Assembly (NCBI GenBank): GCA_029641185.1
Contig: JAPWGK010000006.1
Coordinates: 806,001-870,000, forward strand
DNA length: 64,000 bases
DNA from: Pseudofabraea citricarpa
Lineage: Eukaryota > Ascomycota > Leotiomycetes > Helotiales > Dermateaceae
Reading direction: 5' to 3'
How positions within the stretch are numbered: position 1 is the first letter of the stretch; each line of letters starts with the position of its first letter. The notes beneath the pieces are model-generated. The model worked only from the letters and a program-made list of their open reading frames with translations. It made no database searches and was not told the DNA's origin. The translations under genes and the position numbers were made by a program. Shown piece after piece: positions 1 through 11,741 of the stretch.

Positions 1-2427
1 AACAAAGTAGAGCTGAAGGGACATATGGAAACGATGATCCTTTTAGTCAAGATTTTCTACGATCTCTCAAGCCACGATGTACCCGCTATTCTGGAAGATA
101 ATCTTCCTGCCATCTCATCATTGTTGCACAAGTATCTAACATATGAGAACCCTCTCTTGGTAACTGACGATGACTCCGAGTCTGGTCCCTTAGAGATTGT
201 GAAGGCTGGCATTTCCGAGGCCATCACCCTCTATATGCAAAAGTATGAAGAAGACTTCAGAGAGCTTTGTAAACCTTTCATTACAAGTGCATGGACTCTC
301 TTGACCACTATTGGTCCACAGACCAAATATGACATTCTTGTCAGCAAGGCACTGCAGTTCTTAACCGCTGTCGCAAGTCAAGAGACACATGCACAAAACT
401 TCAACAACGAAGCAACCTTGGAGCAAGTAGTAGAGAAAGTCATCTTGCCTAATGTCAGTCTTCGCGAATCAGATATCGAGCTGTTTGAGGATGAGCCAAT
501 TGAGTACATCCGAAGAGATCTCGAGGGATCTGATGCAGACACTCGCCGACGAGCAGCAACAGACTTTTTGCGAAAGCTTCTCGAGAGGTTTGAGGGTTTG
601 GTCACGGCTGTTGTTGGCAAGTACATCACGCATTACCTTGCTTCGTCCGAGTGGAAGTCCAAAGATACTGCTGAATACTTATTTTCTGCTATTGCAGCCA
701 AGGGTGTCGTCACTGTCGGACAGGGTGTCAAGACGACCAACTCGCTAGTCAACGTTGTTGAATTCTTCCAGAACAACATCGCTAGCGATCTGGTAACCGA
801 GGCAGGTGTCGAGCCAATCCTAAAGGTCGATGCTATCAAGTATCTGTACACTTTCCGAAGTCAACTGACTAAGGAGCAATGGAGCGCAGCCTTTAGTCCT
901 CTGGTACAAAATCTTGCGTCATCCAACTATGTTGTATACACCTACGCTGCCATTGCACTAGAACGAGTCTTGTTCCTTACCAATGATGCAGGCCAGCACC
1001 TTTTCGGTAAAGATGATATCTTGCCATTCTCAAAGGACCTTTTAGAGCATCTCTTCTCATTGATAGAAAAGGACTCCGCACCTCAGAAAGTTCAGGAGAA
1101 TGAGTTTTTGATGCGTTGCGTAATGCGAGTGTTGCTCGTCATCAAGGATGGACTGATCCCAGTAGCAGATAGTGTGCTCCAACATCTGATCAAAATCACA
1201 GAGATCATTGCTCAAAATCCGAGCAACCCACGTTTCTACTACTATCATTTCGAGGCTTTGGGTGCCGTTATCAGGTATGTACACACCGTTCGAGCAAGGA
1301 ATCTACTGACAATCATAGATATGCAGCACCGGCGCAGCCAGAAAAGTTCGAGCAGGACTTATACACACCTTTCGCCGCTATACTATCGAATGATGTTACA
1401 GGTAAGGATGATGATTTTCATAACTTGAAAATGTATTAATGTTGACCAGAATTCCAACCTTACATCTTCCAACTTTTTGCTGCGCTTCTTGAGGCTCGTC
1501 CATCTGGCGCCTTGTCCGAATACTACAAGGCCCTGATTGGACCTATTCTCCAACCCACTCTTTGGGAGACTAGGGGAAGTGTGCCCGCGCTTGCCAGATT
1601 GTTAGCATCGATGATACCTAGGGCAGCTGCTGATCTTGCTGCAAACAACCAAGTCGAAGCGGTCTTGGGCATCTTCCAGAAGTTGATGGCCGGGAAAAAA
1701 CAGACCGAGTTGTACGGATTTGACGTTTTGGAGGCCGCCATCTCATCCTTCGATGTGTAAGTCCCTGGAATATCCAATCTATGGCTTTACTGACGTCAGT
1801 TTTAGCTCTGCAATTGACCAGTACTTCCAACCAGTTCTAAGTATTATTTATACCCGCTTGAATGCCAACCCATCTGAGTCATTCAAGCGCCGATTTGTTC
1901 GATTCTACCATCTTGTCTCATCTAGGGATCAGCAAGGTTTAGGCGCAGACTTTTTCATCCAGAAGACGGACGCCATCCAGGATGGAATTTTTGTTCCAAT
2001 TTATCTAAAGATTATTCTTCCGTTGACACAGCAATTCGCTCGACCTCTGGATCGAAAGCTGGCCGTCATATCTCTCACCAAGACACTCACAGATTCCAAA
2101 GCATTTGCGAACAAGTATGTTAAAGGGTGGGGATTCACATGCGAGGCTCTCCTCAAGCTCCTGGAAAATCCCCCAGTAGTTGCCGCTGCAGATGACGTTA
2201 TTGCAGAGGCTGATGTTGACGATCTGGGCTTCGGAGTTGGCTTCACTCAGCTGAACACCTGCAAAAAGGCAGCCCGAGACGACTGGCCCAGTGTCACAGA
2301 TGTGAAGCCCTGGGTGGGGTCTTATCTCAAGGATGCAGATTCCCGTCACAGTGGTGCAATTGGTGGCTATGTGAGCCAGAGATTGTCTCCAGAAGCAAAG
2401 GGGGTTTTAGTCTCTTACATGCAATGA
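1..2427 (+). CDS. CSE1: Exportin-2 / importin-alpha re-exporter CSE1 (5' part missing)
   Basis: This is the C-terminal 761 residues of the CAS/CSE1 karyopherin, which returns importin-alpha from nucleus to cytoplasm together with Ran-GTP. The frame is open from base 1, so the N-terminal HEAT repeats (about 200 residues compared with the usual ~960) lie outside the window. Exons by my reading are 1-1274, 1319-1401, 1450-1756 and 1806-2427. The introns (44, 48 and 49 nt) are GT-AG, and joining across them restores a continuous helical-repeat protein. The family is recognised from the segment around residues 20-260 (DDSESGPLE, EYIRRDLEGSDADTRRRAA), which matches the CSE1 central domain, and from the conserved C-terminal CSE1 region. 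There is no sign of decay. The ATG at 25 is internal, not a start. Identity is firm; the exact splice sites are inferred by eye. Confidence 0.93.
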
Positions 2428-2953
2428 GGATATGAAGGTTTCGATGAACGACATGAGGAGATGATAGGCATGGTATCAACCATGGTGTAATATTTAGAGG
2501 GCCCTTCTTACCTAAAGGGTAGACGAAAAAGCGACATCTGTTCCTGCTCCGCATACCCCTACAATGGAAATACATTACAATGATTAAGAACTTCTCGGCG
2601 CTTCCAAGATTTGGTCACAATGACCTCTATGAACCCTTTCGTGTGCCTCTAATCGTTGGCTTCGCTCAAGGTGGCCTCCTACAACTATGCTCTTCTCTCG
2701 CCATTCCACGCACAGGTACTGTGCCATGTATCACAAGATTTGCCGGCGGCAAATCAGGAGCACTTTAAAATAGAGTTTTTCTGTCTTTAGGCTCATCATG
2801 TACCGTCTCGTGGCAGTTCATCCAAATTCCCCTGCATTCCTTATTCGGATGACAGGAATCAGATCCGACATTAATACGGCCAGGTTTGACTTTGTAACTG
2901 CCGGTGATTGGACAAGCAGTCTTCAGGCAAATGTGTGGATTAAGTACTTCCCG

Positions 2954-2960
2954 TTTAGCC
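2954..2960 (-). promoter_or_regulatory. Candidate XlnR/XYR1 site (GGCTAAA on minus strand)
   Basis: The plus strand reads TTTAGCC, the reverse complement of GGCTAAA, the binding motif of the fungal xylanase activator XlnR/XYR1. It lies about 490 bp upstream of the xylanase ATG. A GCGGGG at 2977-2982 fits the CreA repressor consensus (SYGGRG). Both motifs are short, so they are suggestive only because of the gene they precede. Confidence 0.35.
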
Positions 2961-3332
2961 GTTTGGCATACCGAATGCGGGGCCCCATATTGAGATTCGT
3001 TTTAACACATGGTCATGTGCACATGTTTCTGCTAATTATCATAGAGAATAGCGGATTTTGCCACTCTCTAGAGAGCTCCTTACCTTGATCATTTATATAT
3101 GCAAATTTTCTCGGTTGCCCCCCCTCGTATGCAGGCCTCAATTTACTCATTGATCCGGAGCACATTAACCTCAGATAAGCTTGTCTATGTAATTTACCAA
3201 AGGTAGAGCAGTGCTTAGCGTCCCCCTTGGACTCGGCATGGGCCACGAAGCGAATAAGTTCATTACTACCTTAATCCGAGAGCATTTATGGCCCATTCAT
3301 CCATTGCCCCGTCTATACCAAGTTTATCGTGA

Positions 3333-3340
3333 GTATATAA
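3333..3340 (+). promoter_or_regulatory. TATA box of the xylanase gene
   Basis: GTATATAA lies 106 bp upstream of the xylanase ATG, a normal distance for a strongly induced fungal secreted-enzyme gene. Confidence 0.5.
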
Positions 3341-3445
3341 CGGTGGGCAAATCTCTATTGCAATTTTGCGTACTGTGGAACTTTGCCTCCCTTTCTTCAT
3401 CCCATAGTTTTCCTCTGCTGGTCGTCCTACTAAGTCTCTGTCAAA

Positions 3446-5420
<1,975 letters not shown>

Positions 5421-6992
5421 GGTTTACCTGCCGACTTTTTTAGTGGAGTTGTATATAGTGGTGAAAGGAGAAACACAAATTGGGTTCGTTTCTTAGGTTG
5501 ATGTGGAAGTAGCTTGGGCTTCGTGTCTATACCATGCTTTACTCGACGTACTATCTTTTTAACAAAATCAAACTCTTGATTCCCAGCGTGCTTCTATAAA
5601 TATGTGATATTTTGATATTCTCTCCATTAGCTTGTTCGCTCATAGAAAACTGGACTTTTTCCTGCTGCATGTAAAAAGTCGTAGAAAATTCTAGAAAGAC
5701 AAGAAAGTACGCTAACTTTCTAATAATTTAGCGAAAAGTAGCTTTATAGAAATAGAACTTTTAAATGATTAGTATTAATTTGATCCATATACTCCTGGAT
5801 CTATCTTATGCTGTAAAGGCTTAAAGATAGATACCGATATTCTTTGGATATGCAAGGTTCACACAGTAATAAATACATCCACTGTCTTATTCAAGTAGAA
5901 GTTGGTGTACTTCGCTAACTCTGATTTGACGAAAGATTCCTTCAGTGTACCTTGAATCCTTAACATGCCCAACGGCTTACCTAGGTAGTCCATCAGGTAG
6001 CATATGAGGGCGGCATAAACGAGTATTCTCCACATTTTAGCCAGAAAACAAGCAAACTTGGTATCTTCTTTCTATGCCGAATTACCTTTGTGTTACATTC
6101 CTGACATAGAGCAGAGGCTCGGATGCGAGCCTCGGAGTCATGTCGCTAAGTGGTACCGTGCAAACCAGTGTCGTATCACAAGTAAGGCTTAGCGGAGCAT
6201 AATTTCCCAATATCGATTCGGATTAATGGCGGACATTTTGTTTGATTTTGCTAGTGATGAATCAAGGGAGAACTCAAGTATAATCTGCCAAGTGTGTGGA
6301 AATACGGGAAGCAAATGGTGTGCTCGCTTGTAAAAAAAAAAAAAAAAACAAGGACAATGAGGCTTTGGACCGAGGAAACATTAGAATTGCAGAGTAAATC
6401 AATATTCGACCTGAAATGATAGAGTAGTGTCTACTACCTTATGCATTGTTACATGTTGTCTTCGTATTTCGCTCGCTAGCTTTCTAGCATTCTCTCTTCC
6501 GCTACCTACCTAGGTAGGTGGCTTATAGAAAATGCCCGTATCACTTATACTCGAACGATAAAAATTGTAAATTGGTAATTGAAGATTGAAGACACAAGTC
6601 TATATTTATTACACACCATAAGAAAAGCTGACATCACGTGTCTGGTATGAATGGGGCAGGAGATACTTTGGTTGCCGATAAGTGGGCCATGTAATGGCGA
6701 TAGACTTGAGAGTCATTATGTCGATCTTCCATGAGTCACTTGACATCAAGACTACATTTAACTCGTACTCTTGAGAATCAAATCATTCTACTTCTACATA
6801 ATTGAAGATTTTCTGTTGAATTGTATTCACAATTGAGAACAGCCCGAGTAAATTGATCAATTGAGTCATAAGCAGGAACTGATCAGGAAGTTAGTATTCC
6901 TAACCCCAAGAGAATCTCGACAGCTATAGTTCAACAACTGACATGCAATAGGATTTTTCCATTTCCGAAAAAAACCCTATCGACATTTCAAG
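5421..6992. other. AT-rich intergenic region with possible transposon-derived block
   Basis: No gene seen. Bases ~5650-5800 are strongly AT-rich and include a 7-bp inverted repeat (5702-5708 with 5715-5721, 6-nt loop). An A17 run lies at 6332-6348. A palindromic CCTACCTAGGTAGG sits near 6505-6520. The last few hundred bases should hold the promoter of the acetyltransferase gene. Confidence 0.5.
6332..6348 (+). repeat. Poly(A) tract, 17 nt
   Basis: An uninterrupted run of 17 A. It could be the tail of an old retroposed element, but no recognisable element lies to its left, so a slippage-derived tract is equally likely. Confidence 0.7.
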
Positions 6993-7940
6993 ATGGGAGA
7001 AGAAGTTCAATTCCATGTGCACGAGCAAAACAATGCTCTGGCGATTTTCCTTCCCCTCCTCCGACCATATCTACCATTCAGCAATCCCTTATACAACCGG
7101 TTAAAAGCACCACACAACATACCCTCACGACACTGTATCTTCGCAGCCACTTTTCCAGCTTCATCACCACCACCGCAATCTTTAGGTGATCATACCATCC
7201 TGTTCTCCGATCGGTCTCGGCATTCCGAGTCTCAGATCTGGGTATTCAATGCCCTCATCGCCAACTCGAATCCCTTGTCAGAATCCGAAAAGACCCTCCT
7301 GAATACCCACGTGCAGACCATGATTTCATTTCTCAAAGCCACAGAGGTTCCTGAAGCACCGGGTTGGCCATTCGAGTCATGTCTCAAGTTCGCGTGTCTT
7401 GCAGGACAACTAGCTGATCTATTGCTCTCTCTTGCAAGCTCTAAAGACGCTCTGATAAGAAGTACCAATTGGAATCTCTGGATCATCTCTACTCAAGCCT
7501 CACAATTACTTCAGCATAGAAGTCCATTGCCCCAGGGATACTCCATCTCTCGCGTTCCCGAAGATCAATTAGACATTGTGCTCTCAACATCTTTGATCGA
7601 GCGCCAGCGAGAAACCATGCTCGCACTCCCCAGTATAGGAATACTAAACCCGGAGGGAAAGTTAGTCACTTGGGGGTACATCGGTATTGAGGGGAGTTTT
7701 GCAACGCTATATTCGCTGCCAGAATGTAGAGGGAGGGGCTTCGCGACGTACGTCGCTAAGGAGTTAATCGGGAGGCTTGGAAGAGGTCAGTTTCAGGATC
7801 TGGGGTTTGATGGTGAGAGTGGGTGGACTCAGTCGGATGTTAAGCTTGGGAATAAGGGCAGCGAGGGCGTGATGAGAAGCATTGGGGGTAAGATTGCTCA
7901 CGAGAGTTGGTACATTCGTGTGGATTCAGACAAGTTGTGA
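6993..7940 (+). CDS. GNAT-family N-acetyltransferase (FR47-like)
   Basis: A single-exon gene for 315 residues with a C-terminal GCN5-related acetyltransferase fold. Residues ~215-290 carry the acetyl-CoA loop: strand TLYSLPE, then CRGRGFATYVAKELI, matching the [R/Q]xxGxG/A signature followed by the alpha-3 helix. The N-terminal ~200 residues are the poorly conserved substrate half common in fungal FR47-like proteins. The family acetylates small amines or amino-acid conjugates; the substrate here cannot be predicted. The ATG at 6993 has good context (TTCAAGATGGG) and follows an AT-rich promoter. Its 3' end faces the next gene, 151 bp away. No targeting signal is visible. Identity as a GNAT is fairly firm; its role is unknown. 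Confidence 0.85.
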   Translation: MGEEVQFHVHEQNNALAIFLPLLRPYLPFSNPLYNRLKAPHNIPSRHCIFAATFPASSPPPQSLGDHTILFSDRSRHSESQIWVFNALIANSNPLSESEKTLLNTHVQTMISFLKATEVPEAPGWPFESCLKFACLAGQLADLLLSLASSKDALIRSTNWNLWIISTQASQLLQHRSPLPQGYSISRVPEDQLDIVLSTSLIERQRETMLALPSIGILNPEGKLVTWGYIGIEGSFATLYSLPECRGRGFATYVAKELIGRLGRGQFQDLGFDGESGWTQSDVKLGNKGSEGVMRSIGGKIAHESWYIRVDSDKL

Positions 7941-8091
7941 TTTTGGGTTAGCACTATGTTGAATTTCAGAATCGAGGTTATTTTCATAGAAGAGAGATGT
8001 ATTGATTCTTACAATATGCTCGAGGAGACAAATCACCTATTATTTCCTATCATTCTTCCCTAATTGATTCTTCATTGACACGATTACTCTT

Positions 8092-8316
8092 TTACTTCTG
8101 CCCCCCAGACTTCTGTTTCTCTTGTTCCTCGCGCTCTTTTTTCCCCTCCGGTCGCTCAGAACGAGTCCAACCACCATCCTTCCTGGGATTTGCATCTGAG
8201 TCAGGACGTGCCTCAATATCCTCTACTTTCTCCTTGCCTGCTCTAATCCATGTCAGAGGATTCCAGCTTCCACTGGCTGCGAATGAACTAGGTTTGCTAC
8301 CGTCTTTGTCTGCCAT
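8092..8316 (-). CDS. Small charged hypothetical protein
   Basis: A 74-residue single-exon frame read from 8316 to 8092, with a good start context (AAAAATGGC). The N-terminal half holds a short aromatic motif (SGSWNPLTWIRAGKEKVED). The C-terminal half is very rich in Lys, Arg, Glu and Gly and is probably disordered. There is no signal peptide, membrane segment or known domain. The composition and WNPLTWI motif look like the small unnamed proteins common in Pezizomycotina rather than chance, but I cannot name a family. A transcript or orthologues in related genomes would settle whether it is real. Confidence 0.5.
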   Translation of the reverse strand: MADKDGSKPSSFAASGSWNPLTWIRAGKEKVEDIEARPDSDANPRKDGGWTRSERPEGKKEREEQEKQKSGGQK

Positions 8317-8816
8317 TTTTCGTGTAAAGGTCTGGATTCTTTCCTGGTTATGTGGTTCTTGGAAGTTGTTAATTATAGGTTAGGGTATGAAGGAGCAGCG
8401 CTTCTTTTATATGCGAATTTGTGTGCTGCTTGAATAATAGGCAGTGACGTGGCATTGTGTGTGTACAAATTGATTCATTCTAAGTGGCGAAATAAGACAA
8501 ACAATCAGAATTGCTTTATGATGCTCTATGTTTGCCCTTTGATCAAGCCTCTTCGTCTAGAGAGTGCTTTTTGGTCATCAACCAATAAGGCATTGAACAA
8601 TGTAACCAATGTAACCAATGGTGGAGACCAAAGTGGTATTTTGTGGCTTTAAACTCTCTGGTCATAGCGATTAATAGTGATTACAGATATTATATTCACA
8701 CCCTAAGCTGATAATTTGCACTCAAAGATGACATTGAAGCACCAAATTCGGTCAAGAACATCTTAGCACACGATGAGTCACTCAACTGAAGATGAAAATG
8801 TGATCCAAGTTATATT
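8317..8816. other. Short intergenic region
   Basis: About 500 bp between the start of the small protein gene and the end of the methyltransferase gene. A short repeat (AATGTAACC twice, 8600-8620) is present; nothing else is recognised. Confidence 0.5.
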
Positions 8817-9896
8817 TCAAATGTCCGGCTGGAGAGCATATACTCTTACAGGATAAAGCTCCTTTGGCAGTCCGTTCTGAACCTCGGTCTTTTTTAGCTT
8901 CAGTCCTGCCTTCTCAAAGATGTCTCGAAACTTGTGATCAGTCCTACCAATTCTTAGCAATGACATCCATGCATTTGGCAATATTAATACATACCTCGTT
9001 ACACTACTATCAACTGCGTCGAAGATATCTTCCCCGCTTGTGCTCATGTTCTCTTTCACCGTGATCCAGCCCCCAGCCTTTAATAATTTAGTGCACTTCT
9101 GTAAATAGGCAATCAACTGCAAGTCTGTAAGATGTCCTAAACACCACTGGTTCCAGATCAGATCATATGTTGGTTCCTGAGATGGTGACCAATCTTCCAG
9201 CCCGGTATTGAAGATCTCTCCTACTCCTTGTTTGTCTCTGAGATTTTCAGAGAATTTTGCGATGGGCTCCACTACATCGACAGTCTCAGCCACATTCAGG
9301 AGAAGACCTTCTGTGATTCTTCCTATGCTGTATTTTGTTAGTGGATGACACATCTCTTGTTCTGACATCATTGGAGATGGGTGTCTGTATGAGTGAGATA
9401 TCATGATAATCGTTAAGCTCACGAAAGCTTTTCAGGTTATGGTCTAATTCATATTTTGACGTACGCACACAAAACTTCTAGAAAGCAAGTACGTCACAAC
9501 AAAGGTAAAATAACCAAGTGCCAAAAAGAAGGGAATACAGTGACTGTTTGTAGACTAAACCACCAGAAAGCTCAAGGGGATAGAGAACCAACGACAACAA
9601 CAATTAGCAATACCACTTTATGGAAAAGCAGGGATCACTTGAAAAACACCAATCACGGACCAAGAAATAACCCAGAAATGATAAGAAATAAACTCTCACC
9701 CGGCCCCGCAATCAACTGCTCTTCCAACTTTAGCCTTGCTTTTTCCACTAACACCCAGCTTCGCCAAGAAGTTCTTTGAGCCCTGAAGATCGACCTTGGA
9801 AATATAAGGGAAGCCACCGAGCATGCCATTGACATCCGCATCGATGCTTTGCCAGTAATCTCTTGCATTCTGATGATTGATCTGGGAATCAGCCAT
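8817..9896 (-). CDS. NTM1: Alpha-N-terminal protein methyltransferase (NTM1/Tae1)
   Basis: Encodes 218 residues of the NTM1/Tae1 family, which methylates the alpha-amino group of proteins starting X-P-K after Met removal; yeast Tae1 modifies ribosomal proteins. Exons on the minus strand: 9896-9700, 9327-8995, 8943-8817. The first splice joins ...DCGAG to IGRITEGLL and creates the SAM-binding motif. The central NQWCLGHLTD, the KENMSTSGED segment, DSSVTRTD (formed by the second splice) and the C-terminal GLPKELYPVR are family signatures. The N-terminal YWQSIDADVNGMLGG is also typical. Intron 1 is 372 nt, long for this genome. Intron 2 is 51 nt, in frame and without a stop, so it could be retained without truncation. 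Length agrees with the family (~220-235). It diverges from the F-box-like gene. Confidence 0.92.
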
Positions 9897-10423
9897 ATCT
9901 TCGAGAATACTGAGTGGCTATCAGGTAATTCTTGTTGTAGGTTATGTTGTTTTTTATATCGGGAGAAGGGCAAAAAAGGTTGAGGAGATCGAGGACGGAG
10001 GTCGCTTAAGAACTCTAGCGCGAGGCTGACCACGCAAGGCTACAAGGCTGAGAATAACTTTACCTCAAGTAGCCCATTTGTCTATAACTTATATTTCTTT
10101 TGCAAAGCAATCAATTACCTTGAAACAAATAAGAATCTAAAAGTACTTGTTTATATTAGAAGACACAGACCGACCTGCCAAAATACCTCACTCATAAGAT
10201 GATAGGGTTAGTGTTGCAACTGAGGCAGAAGATAACTAAAATATACTACCTAGGTACCTACTTTAGTGGTAATGGAACTGCCACGTGGGCAGATATCTTG
10301 ATCTACTGTAAGATACGAAGGTACCGCTGTGAATCACGCAAACAACGTGATATTAAAGCAGCGAGCTTTTCTTTCTTATTCCAGCAACAACTTCATATAG
10401 CGCGACTTTAAACAAGCTACAAG
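9897..10423. other. Shared divergent promoter region, NTM1 / F-box-like gene
   Basis: Intergenic DNA between two divergently transcribed genes. At 10279-10293 there is a near-palindrome around a CACGTG E-box. A TACCTAGGTACCTA palindromic stretch lies near 10245-10260. No gene is seen. Confidence 0.5.
10279..10293. promoter_or_regulatory. E-box palindrome (CTGCCACGTGGGCAG)
   Basis: A 15-bp near-perfect dyad centred on CACGTG, the core bound by bHLH factors. It sits between divergent genes, about 380 bp from the NTM1 start and 290 bp from the F-box-like start, so it could serve either gene. Confidence 0.35.
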
Positions 10424-10570
10424 ATGATTGCCTACCTGTTTATTCTTCTACTCTTTCAACTCTACAACAAATACCTACCGCCACAAATACCAGCAGCTGC
10501 GCACTTCAACACCGTCACCATCCCCGACGCAGACCTCACTGAACGCCAGTTCATGCATCTCAACCTGTGA
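10424..10570 (+). CDS. Candidate 48-codon upstream ORF
   Basis: ATG at 10424 opens a 48-residue frame that closes at 10570, 12 nt before the ATG of the F-box-like gene. It starts with a very hydrophobic stretch (MIAYLFILLLFQLY). A uORF this long, ending this close to the main start, would be expected to lower translation of the downstream gene if the transcript begins upstream of it. The alternative is that transcription starts inside or after it. Confidence 0.3.
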   Translation: MIAYLFILLLFQLYNKYLPPQIPAAAHFNTVTIPDADLTERQFMHLNL

Positions 10571-10582
10571 GGAGTTTGCAAG

Positions 10583-11404
10583 ATGGACATCCAAGACCTG
10601 CGCGTCGCAGGAACTTCCGCGCAAGCGGTTGCCAGTTCTACGCCGCCCTTTATGAAGCTTTCGTTGGAGGTGCGCCAGATGATCTACGAGTACGCCATCA
10701 GTCTTCCAGAAAAGAAACTCAAGCCTCGAAAGATTCAAGCCAGAAACCATAGAAAGCGATACGTCGACAGAAGCCACCTCAGTGTAACCGCACAACGCCT
10801 AGCAGCCAAGAAGCGCAAGCTCCAGAACATCAATCCCATGGCCAACTTGTCCTTGACCTGCAAGCTATTCCGCGATGACCTTCTCAAGCCCAGCTTTCTA
10901 TACAAGGACCGGACCTTCGTGTTCACATCTCCCACCACAGCATTCAGCTACTTGGAATCCATCGGCGATCTGCACAGAGACTCAATCAGCTCCATCGAAC
11001 TCGAGTGGGCCTTTACTTGGTTTAGCAAGCCTGGTATGCCCCACGATAGAGCATTCAGAGCGTTGACAAAATGTAACAATCTTAAGCGACTGTCGGTGAA
11101 CTTCTTTGGTCCTCAGAATCTAAGACGATACATTCCCTGGGACAATTTCTGGGATGATTCGTTGCGCGAGCTGAAGAAGGTTGATGGCTTGGATTCGTTC
11201 TGGATGACTCGCAATTCGGAGGAGATTAAGGACCGTTGGGCATGGTTTGTTCTCAGAGCTCCTCATGCTCGTGTAAATGAGCAATGGGCGATTGAACTTA
11301 ACTACCTTGCAGGTTTGCTTCTCTCTCCCAAATCGCCACCAACCAGAGAAGAAGATCTGGAGGTTGTGGTTTTAAGTGACTCGGAGAGTGAGACGGAGGA
11401 CTAG
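10583..11404 (+). CDS. F-box-like (2EXR/DUF7730-type) protein with C-terminal SUMO-interaction-like motif
   Basis: A single-exon, 273-residue protein. Residues ~22-45 (PPFMKLSLEVRQMIYEYAIS) match the short F-box-like start of the fungal 2EXR/DUF7730 families, in which LPxEVRxxIYEYAL is the hallmark. A basic segment follows (~46-80, many Lys/Arg), then a Leu-rich body with an NLKRLSVNF strand as in these families. The protein ends EVVVLSDSESETED, a run of aliphatic residues followed by acidic and Ser residues, which is the form of a SUMO-interaction motif. These families are large and mostly uncharacterised in ascomycetes; some act as SCF ligase adaptors. No direct function can be assigned. 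Confidence 0.75.
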   Translation: MDIQDLRVAGTSAQAVASSTPPFMKLSLEVRQMIYEYAISLPEKKLKPRKIQARNHRKRYVDRSHLSVTAQRLAAKKRKLQNINPMANLSLTCKLFRDDLLKPSFLYKDRTFVFTSPTTAFSYLESIGDLHRDSISSIELEWAFTWFSKPGMPHDRAFRALTKCNNLKRLSVNFFGPQNLRRYIPWDNFWDDSLRELKKVDGLDSFWMTRNSEEIKDRWAWFVLRAPHARVNEQWAIELNYLAGLLLSPKSPPTREEDLEVVVLSDSESETED

Positions 11405-11741
11405 AAGAGCAAGGCAGAGATTAGGAAGGAGCTCCAGAGAAGAGAGGATGTGATGACTAGGAAGCGGAGGAGGATTTAAACTTTGTCAATGGTTGATTGT
11501 TACGAGTGGGAGTTGTTTGATGTAATACTGGTTGATGTTTGAGAGGAACAAGAAGCGAGCGGCGGCCTATTGGTGTATTAGTAATTGTATAAGAGGATTC
11601 AAACAAAGTACTTGAAGGTACATTAATGCTCACAGAAGAACTGGATTTAATTCAATGGTCATGATCCTTATTATCCTAACAGCCTATTCAACCCTACACC
11701 AGTAAGTTCCAGTACTCCATCAATGCCCGTGGTCCAATAAT
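11405..11741. other. Convergent 3' intergenic region
   Basis: 337 bp between the F-box-like gene and the 3' end of TOF1. Nothing beyond the two presumed 3' UTRs is seen. Confidence 0.5.

Larger units (their letters stand above)
2428..3445. other. Intergenic: CSE1 3' flank and xylanase promoter
   Basis: About 1 kb without a convincing gene. The short open frames here lack start context, introns or recognisable similarity. The right half should be the xylanase promoter; its candidate sites are listed separately. Confidence 0.6.
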
